DNA from: UBA6186 sp050012295
GTDB taxonomy: Bacteria; Pseudomonadota; Gammaproteobacteria; UBA6186; Azoamicaceae
Length of the DNA: 41,643 nucleotides
Assembly (NCBI GenBank): GCA_050012295.1
Contig: JBEKHL010000008.1
Coordinates: 1 to 41,643, forward strand
Direction: 5' to 3'
A model generated the notes under the pieces. The model did not search any database. It had not been told where the DNA came from and worked only from the letters and a program-made list of their open reading frames with translations. The translations under genes and the position numbers were made by a program. This document shows positions 33,438 through 40,829 of the stretch, piece after piece. The stretch's first letter is position 1, and every line of letters starts with the position of its first letter.

Positions 33438-34118
33438 ATGCAAAGAAATATTAATGCCTTAGTTAAAAGAAGCAGCTCTACTGGGGTAATTGCTACTAAT
33501 TCAGTAATAAGAAATACTTATATATTACTTTCCATGACTTTATTGTTTTCAGCAGCTACTGCCTTTTTATCTTCAGTAACTAATGCGCCTTTTTTAGGAA
33601 TTGGTCCAATTTTTCTATTAAATATCGGATTAATTTATTTAGTTAAAGCATTACAAAATAGCGCTTGGGGAATTTTAGCAGTATTTTTATTTACTGGATT
33701 TTTTGGCTACACTTTAGGCCCAGTAATAAATATGGTTCTTGCCCAATACACTAACGGTACCGAACTTTTAGCTACAAGTCTTGGGTTAACTGGCACTATA
33801 TTTTTTGCGTTGTCTTGTTATGCCATGGTGTCACGCAAAGATTTTAGTTATCTAGGTGGGTTTTTATTTGCTGCAATTATAATAGCTATCGTTGCTAGTT
33901 TTATGGCCATATTTATGAATGCACCAATATTATCTTTAATAGTATCTTGTGCATTTGTACTAATAGCCTCTGGCATGATTTTATTCGAAACCAGCCAAAT
34001 TATAAACGGTGGCGAAACAAATTACATAAATGCAACTATTATCTTATATGTACAAATTTATAATTTATTTATTAGCTTATTACAAATACTTACTATGTTT
34101 TCTGGAAAACGTAATTAA
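33438..34118 (+). CDS. yccA: Bax inhibitor-1 / YccA family membrane protein
   Basis: 226 residues, seven membrane helices, with family blocks TFFALSCYAMVSRKDFS-type (FFALSCYAMVSRKDFSYLGG) and the C-terminal FETSQIINGGETNYINATIILYVQIYNLFISLLQIL with its conserved Asp-equivalent polar residues. In E. coli YccA modulates the FtsH protease. The start is ATG 33438, 7 nt after GGAGGAA; the frame also opens at TTG 33432. Lies after tRNA-Ser as in relatives and 10 nt before tusD. Confidence 0.93.
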   Translation: MQRNINALVKRSSSTGVIATNSVIRNTYILLSMTLLFSAATAFLSSVTNAPFLGIGPIFLLNIGLIYLVKALQNSAWGILAVFLFTGFFGYTLGPVINMVLAQYTNGTELLATSLGLTGTIFFALSCYAMVSRKDFSYLGGFLFAAIIIAIVASFMAIFMNAPILSLIVSCAFVLIASGMILFETSQIINGGETNYINATIILYVQIYNLFISLLQILTMFSGKRN

Positions 34119-34128
34119 TATTAAATAA

Positions 34129-34455
34129 ATGAAATTTATAATAGCCATTAAATCTGGCCATTTAGAAAGTTTAAATACTGCTTATAACTTTACTACAGCC
34201 ACTTTAAAAAAAGATCAGATTAATATAAATCTGATCTTTTTTTATCAAAATGGTACTTATATTTTATTAGATACCGAAATTAATAAAATATGGTCTGAGC
34301 TATTACTTAAAAATAATTTATTAGGCTTAGTATGCAGTTCTTCCTGTAAAAAACGCGGAATTAATAAACTTAATATTAAAGCCCCATTTCAATCTAGTAG
34401 CATTATAGAATTTATTAATAATTGCTCCATTGCTGATCGTATAATACATTTCTAA
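34129..34455 (+). CDS. tusD: TusD/DsrE-like sulfur relay protein (short)
   Basis: 108 residues (E. coli TusD has 128). N-terminal beta strand KFIIAIKSG, INLIFFYQNGTYILL (like FFYREGVY), the Cys motif GLVCSSSCKKRGI (like CVAAALRRGI) and C-terminal ADRIIHF (like CDRVVQF). TusD acts with TusB, TusC and TusE in 2-thiouridine formation on tRNA. Those partners, normally adjacent, are absent: the next gene is the translocase on the other strand. The reading frame passes through a perfect terminator-like hairpin near its 5' end. Isolated and shortened, so possibly decaying. Confidence 0.75.
   Translation: MKFIIAIKSGHLESLNTAYNFTTATLKKDQININLIFFYQNGTYILLDTEINKIWSELLLKNNLLGLVCSSSCKKRGINKLNIKAPFQSSSIIEFINNCSIADRIIHF
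34206..34243. terminator. Terminator-like hairpin inside tusD
   Basis: Perfect 16-bp inverted repeat, 34206-34221 and 34228-34243, loop AATATA, core GATCAGATT, with seven A on one side and seven T on the other, so it would work in either direction. It lies 88 bases past the end of yccA, inside the tusD coding region, and could end yccA transcripts before most of tusD. Confidence 0.72.
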
Positions 34456-34488
34456 GGATAGTTTATACTAAATAATACATAAGCAAAA

Positions 34489-35895
34489 CTAACAGATGGT
34501 TCTATTCTCATCGATAGCTTTACGAAAGTTTTTTCCAAGATAAAGCGCCATAATAAACCATAATACTAATAGCGGAAACCCAATAACCCCACTTAAAATA
34601 AGGTAATACGTTTTTCCAACCATAACTCCGAATACAGTTTGTAGAGGCTTTAGGGACATATTAAATAGGGAACCAGCCTGCTGAGCTATTCTAGATCCAA
34701 AAATCTCAATCCAAGCTTGTGCTTTAAATCGTGCATCTTTGGTAGTTGGAATATAAAGCTGCCTTAAAGATGGTTGATTTAAGGCATAATGAATTGCTTT
34801 CGCGCCGACCATCAAAAAAAACAAAAATGATAATGAATCTATCGTTAAAAAACCAAATAAAGCAATTCCAACAATAATTGGCATAGCAGCAAGTGCAACG
34901 CTTATACCAAGAAATCTAGTAATGTTACTTATTCCAAAAATTAAACAAAATACCGCCACTATATTCACACTGGAACCATAAACACTAAGATAATGACTTA
35001 ATGCTACTCCTGAATATCTAGTACCAGCCGCTAATTGAAAATTAAAATCAAAGATTATTACAATTGCTTCATAAATAAAAATTACTGTAAATACCCCAAT
35101 TAGGTATCGATGAGATAACAATAATTTTAACCCATCTAAAAAACCTGATTCTTCTTTTTTTTCTTCTTCTTTTTCGTTTTGTCCATGAAAAGATACCAAT
35201 AGCTCTCTAGGGGTTACTTTTAAAAAATATAAAAATAATGGAACAATAGCTAAAGTAAGTATTCCCAAAATAACAATAGAAAACATATCGGTTGTTAATC
35301 CAAGTCGATGAGGCAACCCTCCAATACTATAAGGACAAACGACTCCCCCCATCTGCCCAACAATAGCTACTAATGCAAATCCTTTTTTTGCCGATGCCGG
35401 CTCGGTTGTATCAGCTAAAAAAGCCCAAAAAAGTGCTATAACAATAGATCCAAAGCTTTCAACAAATACATACCAAACATAACCTAAAATTTTAGTTGTA
35501 ATAAAAAAGCTTAATGAACGACTAGCGATCTCTGCTGATGAAGCTTGAACAAATAGCATTACAACCCCAAAACATAAAATACCAATACCATAAAAAATTG
35601 GTAATATAACGAACATTTTTTCTCTAGAAGTATGCTCTAAAAGTTTTGTATAAAAGATCACTAATGGAACTAACGCTACAACCGATATTGTTTTGGCATA
35701 AGGAAGGTACATTTTATCGACAAGTTGTATGAATAAAGAATCTTTTAGCGATTTTAACGTCCAATAAATACCAATAATAAATGCAAGCACCAGCCCCATG
35801 CGTAAAAATTTCTTGAATTCTTCTACTTCAAACTCACCAAAATTAAAACGACAGATCCAAATAAAAAATCGTAGAATTTTGCTATTTAAGGTCAT
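34489..35895 (-). CDS. tlc: ATP/ADP translocase (Tlc/NTT family)
   Basis: Exchanges bacterial ADP for host ATP, or moves other nucleotides, a marker of intracellular energy parasitism (Rickettsia, Chlamydia). 468 residues, about twelve membrane helices, with the family N-terminus EEFKKFLRMGLVLAFIIGIYWTLKSLKDSLF (split here only for family recognition), LPYAKTIS and KDARFKAQAWIEIFGSRIAQQ-like blocks. A charged Lys/Glu stretch (EKEEEKKEE) marks the central cytosolic loop. Substrate specificity cannot be read from sequence. TATAAT complement at 35947-35952 may be the -10, with a weak -35. Confidence 0.93.
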   Translation of the reverse strand: MTLNSKILRFFIWICRFNFGEFEVEEFKKFLRMGLVLAFIIGIYWTLKSLKDSLFIQLVDKMYLPYAKTISVVALVPLVIFYTKLLEHTSREKMFVILPIFYGIGILCFGVVMLFVQASSAEIASRSLSFFITTKILGYVWYVFVESFGSIVIALFWAFLADTTEPASAKKGFALVAIVGQMGGVVCPYSIGGLPHRLGLTTDMFSIVILGILTLAIVPLFLYFLKVTPRELLVSFHGQNEKEEEKKEESGFLDGLKLLLSHRYLIGVFTVIFIYEAIVIIFDFNFQLAAGTRYSGVALSHYLSVYGSSVNIVAVFCLIFGISNITRFLGISVALAAMPIIVGIALFGFLTIDSLSFLFFLMVGAKAIHYALNQPSLRQLYIPTTKDARFKAQAWIEIFGSRIAQQAGSLFNMSLKPLQTVFGVMVGKTYYLILSGVIGFPLLVLWFIMALYLGKNFRKAIDENRTIC

Positions 35896-36024
35896 TAAAA
35901 CCGTCTCTATTGTTTTATTGTAAGTATTTGTTATAAGTAAGTTATTATTATAGCATATTGACTTGCTTATATCGGAATCACAGCAAAGATATCATTGTAG
36001 AAGTTTATGTTTCAAAAAACATAA

Positions 36025-36056
36025 ACATAGTATATACTATATAATATATACTATGT
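36025..36056 (+). promoter_or_regulatory. vapBC operator and promoter
   Basis: Perfect inverted repeat with 12-bp arms (ACATAGTATATA, 36025-36036; complement 36045-36056) around 8 nt. A perfect -10 TATAAT (36040-36045) lies in its centre. It ends 10 nt before ATG of the antitoxin. Typical of VapBC autoregulation. Confidence 0.75.
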
Positions 36057-36066
36057 TGGGGGCAAT

Positions 36067-36300
36067 ATGAAAACTGCTAAAATTTTTCGTAACGGGCAAA
36101 GCCAAGCCGTACGTATTCCTAAGGAATTTAGGATCAATGGCTCAGAAGTTTTTATAAAAAAACAAGGTAATGCTATTTTGTTAATTCCTCTAGATGAAAA
36201 TCCATGGAAACCTTTATTTGAAAGCCTACATCAATTCTCTAACGACTTTATGTTGAATAGGGAACAACCATCTCAACAAAAGCGGGAAGACTTGTTTTGA
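36067..36300 (+). CDS. vapB: VapB-type antitoxin (AbrB/MazE-like)
   Basis: 77 residues. N-terminal swapped-hairpin DNA-binding domain, MKTAKIFRNGQSQAVRIPKEFR, typical of VapB; the C-terminal half, rich in Trp, Phe and charged residues, would wrap the toxin. ATG 36067 follows GGGGGC. It overlaps vapC by TTGA. Binds the adjacent palindrome by family expectation. Confidence 0.93.
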   Translation: MKTAKIFRNGQSQAVRIPKEFRINGSEVFIKKQGNAILLIPLDENPWKPLFESLHQFSNDFMLNREQPSQQKREDLF

Positions 36301-36710
36301 AAAAATTAAGTTATTTATTAGATACCAATATTTGTATATACATTATAAAAAAAGAACCCAAATTAGTGTTAAATAAATTTAAACAATTTTCCCCAGGAGA
36401 TATAGGGATTTCTTCTGTTACGTTAGCTGAACTTTATTATGGGGTAGAAAAAAGTTCCCAAATAGAAAAAAATCGTTCGGCATTAGAAAATTTTCTGTTA
36501 CCTTTAGAAATTTTACTATTCGATGATCAAGCAGCTATTGTTTATGGTGAAATCCGAGCAAATCTTGAAAAAAATGGCACTCCAATAGGACCATTAGATT
36601 TAATGATTGCTGCACACACAAAAAGTCGTGGATTAACTTTAGTAACAAATAATACCAAAGAGTTTGTTAGAATTGCAGGCTTGTTAGTAGAAAATTGGGT
36701 AAAAGCCTAA
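36297..36710 (+). CDS. vapC: VapC-type PIN-domain toxin ribonuclease
   Basis: 137 residues. PIN acidic residues in order: Asp in YLLDTNICIYI, Glu in VTLAELYYGVEKS, Asp in GPLDLMIAAH, and Asn/Thr in LVTNNTKEFVRI. All are present, so the toxin looks active. Cleaves RNA (tRNA or rRNA in studied members). TTG start overlapping the vapB stop couples the two. Confidence 0.93.
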   Translation: MKKLSYLLDTNICIYIIKKEPKLVLNKFKQFSPGDIGISSVTLAELYYGVEKSSQIEKNRSALENFLLPLEILLFDDQAAIVYGEIRANLEKNGTPIGPLDLMIAAHTKSRGLTLVTNNTKEFVRIAGLLVENWVKA

Positions 36711-36883
36711 ATTTTGGCACACAATCCATCGTGATGGCAGGCACACATAGATAGAATACCAAAAAAACCATGCATTTCTGGAATTAATAGAGAAAAATTA
36801 ATTATGCATGGTTGTTCAGCGAACAATTAAGCAAATAACCATCCTTCTTAATATTTTGGTTTGACACTACAGCAAAGATATTG
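36711..36883. repeat. Intergenic inverted repeats after vapC
   Basis: Three inverted repeats: CCATC-GT-GATGG (36726-36737), AACCATGCAT (36766-36775) with ATGCATGGTT (36804-36813), and TTGTTC-AGC-GAACAA (36812-36826). No gene seen. The last could be a weak terminator, lacking a T tract; the middle pair encloses 28 nt. The arrangement may be a small mobile-element remnant or an RNA. Confidence 0.4.
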
Positions 36884-36912
36884 TTTACAGCGGTGTGGTA
36901 ATAACATATAAT
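36884..36912 (+). promoter_or_regulatory. Promoter of the YopT-like gene
   Basis: -35 TTTACA (36884-36889), 17-nt spacer, -10 TATAAT (36907-36912). Starts transcription near 36919, about 38 nt before ATG 36957. Confidence 0.7.
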
Positions 36913-36956
36913 GTTTTTTTTATTATTACTAGCGCTGATTTATTTAGGTGGTGTAT

Positions 36957-38324
36957 ATGCTTAAATATCCTACATTAAAATTCTTGAATGATTATTCTAA
37001 GTCATTAACAGAAACATATAGACTTTTTACTAAAAAGGACTACTGGCCGGATTATCTAAATACCCACCCACTTCATCAAAATGTACAAAGAGTGTTATCT
37101 TTGGTTAAACAATTTAATACAAACATTATAAATTTTATTAAAAATCCTTGTTTAGACACAGCTTTAAAATTAGAAGAATCTTACAAACTATATGTACAAA
37201 TACCTAGAGAAGATTGGAATCACCCTAAGGATCTTGATACGACTACTATGTATAGCTGGTTTAACGAGACTATAATGATACTGCATAAAGATAAATTTGG
37301 TGACTTTTTTGAAAATCGTTTAAAAGACCTAATAAAACAATACCGACAAGGAAATAAAATAAATTATAAATCTGTTAGCTTTAAGCAATGGAGAACAAAT
37401 TTTGGTAGGTTAAATAGGAACAAATTCAAAACGTTACTTAATGAACCTGGTAATCCATATCAACCTCATTTGATAGGTTTTTTAAATCAAGCATATAATC
37501 CTATTATAGGTAAAGGATTTTGTTATGGTATTGCTTGTTATGGTGTACATCTTGCTTTAAAAGACAATAACATAACTGTTAAAGACAGACTGTTAGTTAG
37601 TAAAGTTCAAATCAAAGAGATCGAATTGTATCAACGATATCAATCTTCACTTGAATGTATAGAAAACAAAAAATACATTGTGTTACCAACCAAATTGTCT
37701 TTTAAAACTCCTTTAGAAGCTGGCTCAATAATAGCTAACTCATTAAAAGAAAAACTAAAATCAGTTCCAGCTAAATTGCTATTTGGATTACATTTAAGTT
37801 TACGTCAAAACGACAGGTCAGCGAGTGGACATGCATTTGGTATTGCTAAAACTAAAGATAACTATTTCTTTATAGACGCCAATTTTGGTGTGTTTAAGTT
37901 TTCAATAAATGAAATCGATAAATTCTGTGAATTTATTGGTTGGTTCTTAGATAAAACAAAATATTGTCATTATTTTAACCAATTTTCTATTACAAATTTC
38001 CCAAAAATTGAAAAGGATTCTTCTATACCTAAATTACCGATACAACTACAATCACCATTTGTAATAACACCTGAAGAAAAAGCGGGAAAAATAGATGCTA
38101 TATTAAATAAAAGTAGGGACGGATTAAACCTATTACATACCGCGGCGTCTATAGTGGTTCCTGATTTTGTTTGTACTAGCTTAACAAAAGCCCGTGATTT
38201 AGTTTCTTCTCCTTTAACTAAAACAGCAACTATTTTTAGTAGTAAAAAAAGAAAACGGAAAAATGACAATAATACTGAAATTATTGAACCAACCAAAAAG
38301 AAAAAACAATGTAATTCTATTTAG
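36957..38324 (+). CDS. YopT/C58-like cysteine protease with CaaX-like tail; candidate effector
   Basis: 455 residues from ATG 36957, which follows AGGTGG; GTG 36948 is less likely. Residues 1-170 helical, unknown. Catalytic region: Cys189 in GKGFCYGIACYG (Cys194 also possible), His292 in SASGHAFGIA, Asp307 in FFIDANFGVF. The His-Asp distance of 15 and the D-x-NFG block match YopT/AvrPphB (C58) proteases, which cut prenylated Rho GTPases or other host proteins. The tail is strongly basic (KKRKRK, PTKKKKQ) and ends CNSI, a Cys-x-x-x end that may be prenylated, though its middle residues are not aliphatic. No signal peptide. Similarity is motif-level only. Confidence 0.7.
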   Translation: MLKYPTLKFLNDYSKSLTETYRLFTKKDYWPDYLNTHPLHQNVQRVLSLVKQFNTNIINFIKNPCLDTALKLEESYKLYVQIPREDWNHPKDLDTTTMYSWFNETIMILHKDKFGDFFENRLKDLIKQYRQGNKINYKSVSFKQWRTNFGRLNRNKFKTLLNEPGNPYQPHLIGFLNQAYNPIIGKGFCYGIACYGVHLALKDNNITVKDRLLVSKVQIKEIELYQRYQSSLECIENKKYIVLPTKLSFKTPLEAGSIIANSLKEKLKSVPAKLLFGLHLSLRQNDRSASGHAFGIAKTKDNYFFIDANFGVFKFSINEIDKFCEFIGWFLDKTKYCHYFNQFSITNFPKIEKDSSIPKLPIQLQSPFVITPEEKAGKIDAILNKSRDGLNLLHTAASIVVPDFVCTSLTKARDLVSSPLTKTATIFSSKKRKRKNDNNTEIIEPTKKKKQCNSI

Positions 38325-38356
38325 CCAACATTCATCGTGGTGGACAGACGCCTGGG

Positions 38357-38376
38357 ATAGGGCCAATATGCCCTAT
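38357..38376 (+). terminator. Hairpin after the YopT-like gene
   Basis: ATAGGGC (38357-38363), loop CAATAT, GCCCTAT (38370-38376), 33 nt past the stop and just before the convergent gdhA. A weak T tract follows (TTCTCCTTT). Could end the effector gene or act in both directions. Confidence 0.4.
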
Positions 38377-38395
38377 TCTCCTTTAATCGAAAAAA

Positions 38396-39610
38396 TTATA
38401 TATAACAAATCCCAGCTTCTAGTTTTTTTAATGCGCAAATATAGCTAGCTGTACGCAGATCTGTATTAAAATTTTTGGCTAATTCCTGAACTTGCAAAAA
38501 TGCTTTATCCATTCTCATTTTAAGTTTGTCGTGTACTTCTTGTAAATCCCAATATAAACCACTACGATTTTGTAACCATTCAAAATAACTAACCATGACT
38601 CCACCGGCATTAGCTAAAATATCTGGCACAATAACAATATTTTTTTCAGTTAAAATTTGATCTGCTTCTTTAGTAATAGGACCGTTGGCCAATTCTACTA
38701 TATATTTAGCTTTAATTTTAGGAGCATTTTTTATAGTAATTTGATTTTCCATCGCTGCCGGAATCAATAAATCTACATCTAGTTCTAATAATTGTTCATT
38801 AGTAATATTACCATCACTAATATTGCCTGTTTGTGATTTATCAGTGATTAATTTAGATATATTTAATCCTGTTTGAGAATATATACCATGCTTAGAATCA
38901 CTAACTGCAACTACCTTAAATCCTTGTAAATCTAATAAAGAAGCAATATTTTGTCCAGCGTTACCAAAACCTTGAATAGCAACTTTAATATTTTTAGGGA
39001 TTAATTTTTTTATAGTCATTAATTGTTCGATACAATAAAAACCACCCCTGGCGGTCGCATCATTACGCCCTAAACTACCACCTAATGCTACTGGTTTACC
39101 AGTTATAACAGCCGGAACTTTACAACGTTTAATTTGTTCATATTCGTTTAACATCCATGCCATAATAGTCGCATCGGTATATAGATCTGGTGCTGGAATA
39201 TCTAGATCTGGACCAATACAATCACAAATAGATCGAATAAATTCTCGACTTAAACGTTCCAACTCTAATTTAGATAGTTTTTTAGGATCTACTTGTACTC
39301 CACCTTTAGCTCCACCAAACGGCAAATCTACTACAGCGCATTTTAGAGTCATCGCTAAAGCTAGTGCTTTAATTTCTTCTACAGTTACTTCTGGGTGAAA
39401 TCTAATTCCTCCCTTGCCAGGCCCTCTAATATCATTATGTATAACTCTAAATCCTGTAAAAATTTTATTACTACCATCATCCATAGTAACAGGAATGGCA
39501 ACTTCTACACTTCTTTTAGGAATTGTTAAATTTTCTAAAACTATTGTATTAATATTGCCAACTAAAGCCGCTTTCTGTAATTTTTCTAAAAATTTAATGT
39601 AAATATCCAA
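38396..39610 (-). CDS. gdhA: Glutamate dehydrogenase
   Basis: Oxidative deamination of glutamate to 2-oxoglutarate, or the reverse. 404 residues. Substrate domain: GPGKGGIRFHP, Lys in MTLKCAVVDLPFGGAKGGV, and PAPDLYTD. Rossmann motif GFGNAGQNIAS with a following Asp (VSDSKHG), which suits NAD. C-terminal ILANAGGVMVSYFEW is typical. TTG start at 39610, 17 nt inside the permease gene, so co-transcribed. Probably feeds carbon and nitrogen from imported amino acids. Confidence 0.95.
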   Translation of the reverse strand: MDIYIKFLEKLQKAALVGNINTIVLENLTIPKRSVEVAIPVTMDDGSNKIFTGFRVIHNDIRGPGKGGIRFHPEVTVEEIKALALAMTLKCAVVDLPFGGAKGGVQVDPKKLSKLELERLSREFIRSICDCIGPDLDIPAPDLYTDATIMAWMLNEYEQIKRCKVPAVITGKPVALGGSLGRNDATARGGFYCIEQLMTIKKLIPKNIKVAIQGFGNAGQNIASLLDLQGFKVVAVSDSKHGIYSQTGLNISKLITDKSQTGNISDGNITNEQLLELDVDLLIPAAMENQITIKNAPKIKAKYIVELANGPITKEADQILTEKNIVIVPDILANAGGVMVSYFEWLQNRSGLYWDLQEVHDKLKMRMDKAFLQVQELAKNFNTDLRTASYICALKKLEAGICYI

Positions 39611-40829
39611 AATTACTTACTCCTGCCATTCCCTCTAATATTAAAATTAAAACTCCAAATAAAAAAATTATGCTTATTAATATTTTACCAATTGGTGCTC
39701 TGTATATTATAGGTGAATTAGCAACAAGATGCCTGGAAGCGCGAAGTTTATAGGCCATTAAAGCAGGATAAATAATCATTAAAATTGCAGAAAAAGCACC
39801 CGCCAAACCTAAAGCCTTTAAAAAACCCTGAGGAAAAACTATTGCATAAATAATTGGCGGGATAAATGTCAAGCTACTTAAAATTAATTTACCTTGTTTG
39901 TTTTTGAGGATAGCAAGTCCATCCGCAAAAAAATCGAATAATGCCCAAGCAGTACCAGTTAAAGAACAGGTTAAAGCACAAAACAAAAAACTACTTATAA
40001 AAAACAAAATATTACCTTTATTATTATATTCTAATAAATAATTAATTAAACTATCACTAGGGTTTTTATTAGAAGACAACATACTAATTAGTCCATTCCC
40101 ACCAAATACTGGCACTAATAATAAAATTACTAATTCCCAGGCAATATATATGATCAACGGTATAAATCCTCCTAATAAAATAGCTAATTTAAGAGGAATT
40201 AATTTTTCTTTTAAATATGACTTTAAAGATGGAATTATTTCATGATATGAAAAAGTTGTAACCAATACTGGCAATGCCATAAACAAAACCTTTAAATCAC
40301 TCTTAATATACAAATTCTCTATTGGTTGCAAAGTACGTGTTGTTCCAAATATACTAAAACATAATAATATAAAAAATATTATTATGCCGGTAGTTAAAAT
40401 TCTATTAACTATAGCTACCCATGTTGTCCCTAAATAAATAATTAATGCAAATGGCAACATAAATATCAATGTTGCCATTTTAGGATCGTAAGCCCCCAAT
40501 TTAGCAACCAAAGCAGCCCCACCCGCAGCATAAGCTGCCATTATAGAATACATAAACAACAAATATATGACCCAAGCAATATTTCTGCCGGTTTTACCTA
40601 AAATAGTATTGGTCATGGAAATAAAATTAATGTCGCCAGAAAAAGCTAAAGAAACTTCTAAGAGTAGTAAAGCGCTACACGTCATTACTAACCAAACCAC
40701 ACCAAAAGCAGCTATGGTGGGATAAAACCCCGCTGCTGCAGTTTTAACTGGCACTCCGATCATGCCGGCACCAATACAAGTACCGGTAATTAAACATACG
40801 CCTTTAAAATAATTTATGTTTTTTAACAT
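39594..40829 (-). CDS. tyrP: Aromatic amino-acid permease (HAAAP/TyrP family)
   Basis: Proton-driven uptake of tyrosine, tryptophan or a related amino acid. 411 residues, eleven membrane helices, with the family N-terminus GTCIGAGMIGVPVKTAAAGF, TFSYHEIIPSLKSYL and PPIIYAIVFPQGFLKALGLAG. ATG 40829 overlaps the preceding paralogue by 7 nt. Substrate is not certain. Confidence 0.9.
   Translation of the reverse strand: MLKNINYFKGVCLITGTCIGAGMIGVPVKTAAAGFYPTIAAFGVVWLVMTCSALLLLEVSLAFSGDINFISMTNTILGKTGRNIAWVIYLLFMYSIMAAYAAGGAALVAKLGAYDPKMATLIFMLPFALIIYLGTTWVAIVNRILTTGIIIFFILLCFSIFGTTRTLQPIENLYIKSDLKVLFMALPVLVTTFSYHEIIPSLKSYLKEKLIPLKLAILLGGFIPLIIYIAWELVILLLVPVFGGNGLISMLSSNKNPSDSLINYLLEYNNKGNILFFISSFLFCALTCSLTGTAWALFDFFADGLAILKNKQGKLILSSLTFIPPIIYAIVFPQGFLKALGLAGAFSAILMIIYPALMAYKLRASRHLVANSPIIYRAPIGKILISIIFLFGVLILILEGMAGVSNFGYLH

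Larger units (their letters stand above)
35980..36881 (+). repeat. 13-bp sequence repeated upstream of vapBC and of the YopT-like gene
   Basis: ACAGCAAAGATAT occurs at 35980-35992 and 36869-36881, each ahead of a gene start region. In the second case it lies just before the -35. The span given covers both copies; sequence in between is unrelated. Could be chance or a shared regulator site. Confidence 0.35.

Noticed and set aside
37970..38448. Frames of 108 and 61 codons at the end of the YopT-like gene
   Set aside because: One is antisense to that gene; the other starts inside it and runs into the intergenic hairpin. No family match or ribosome site.
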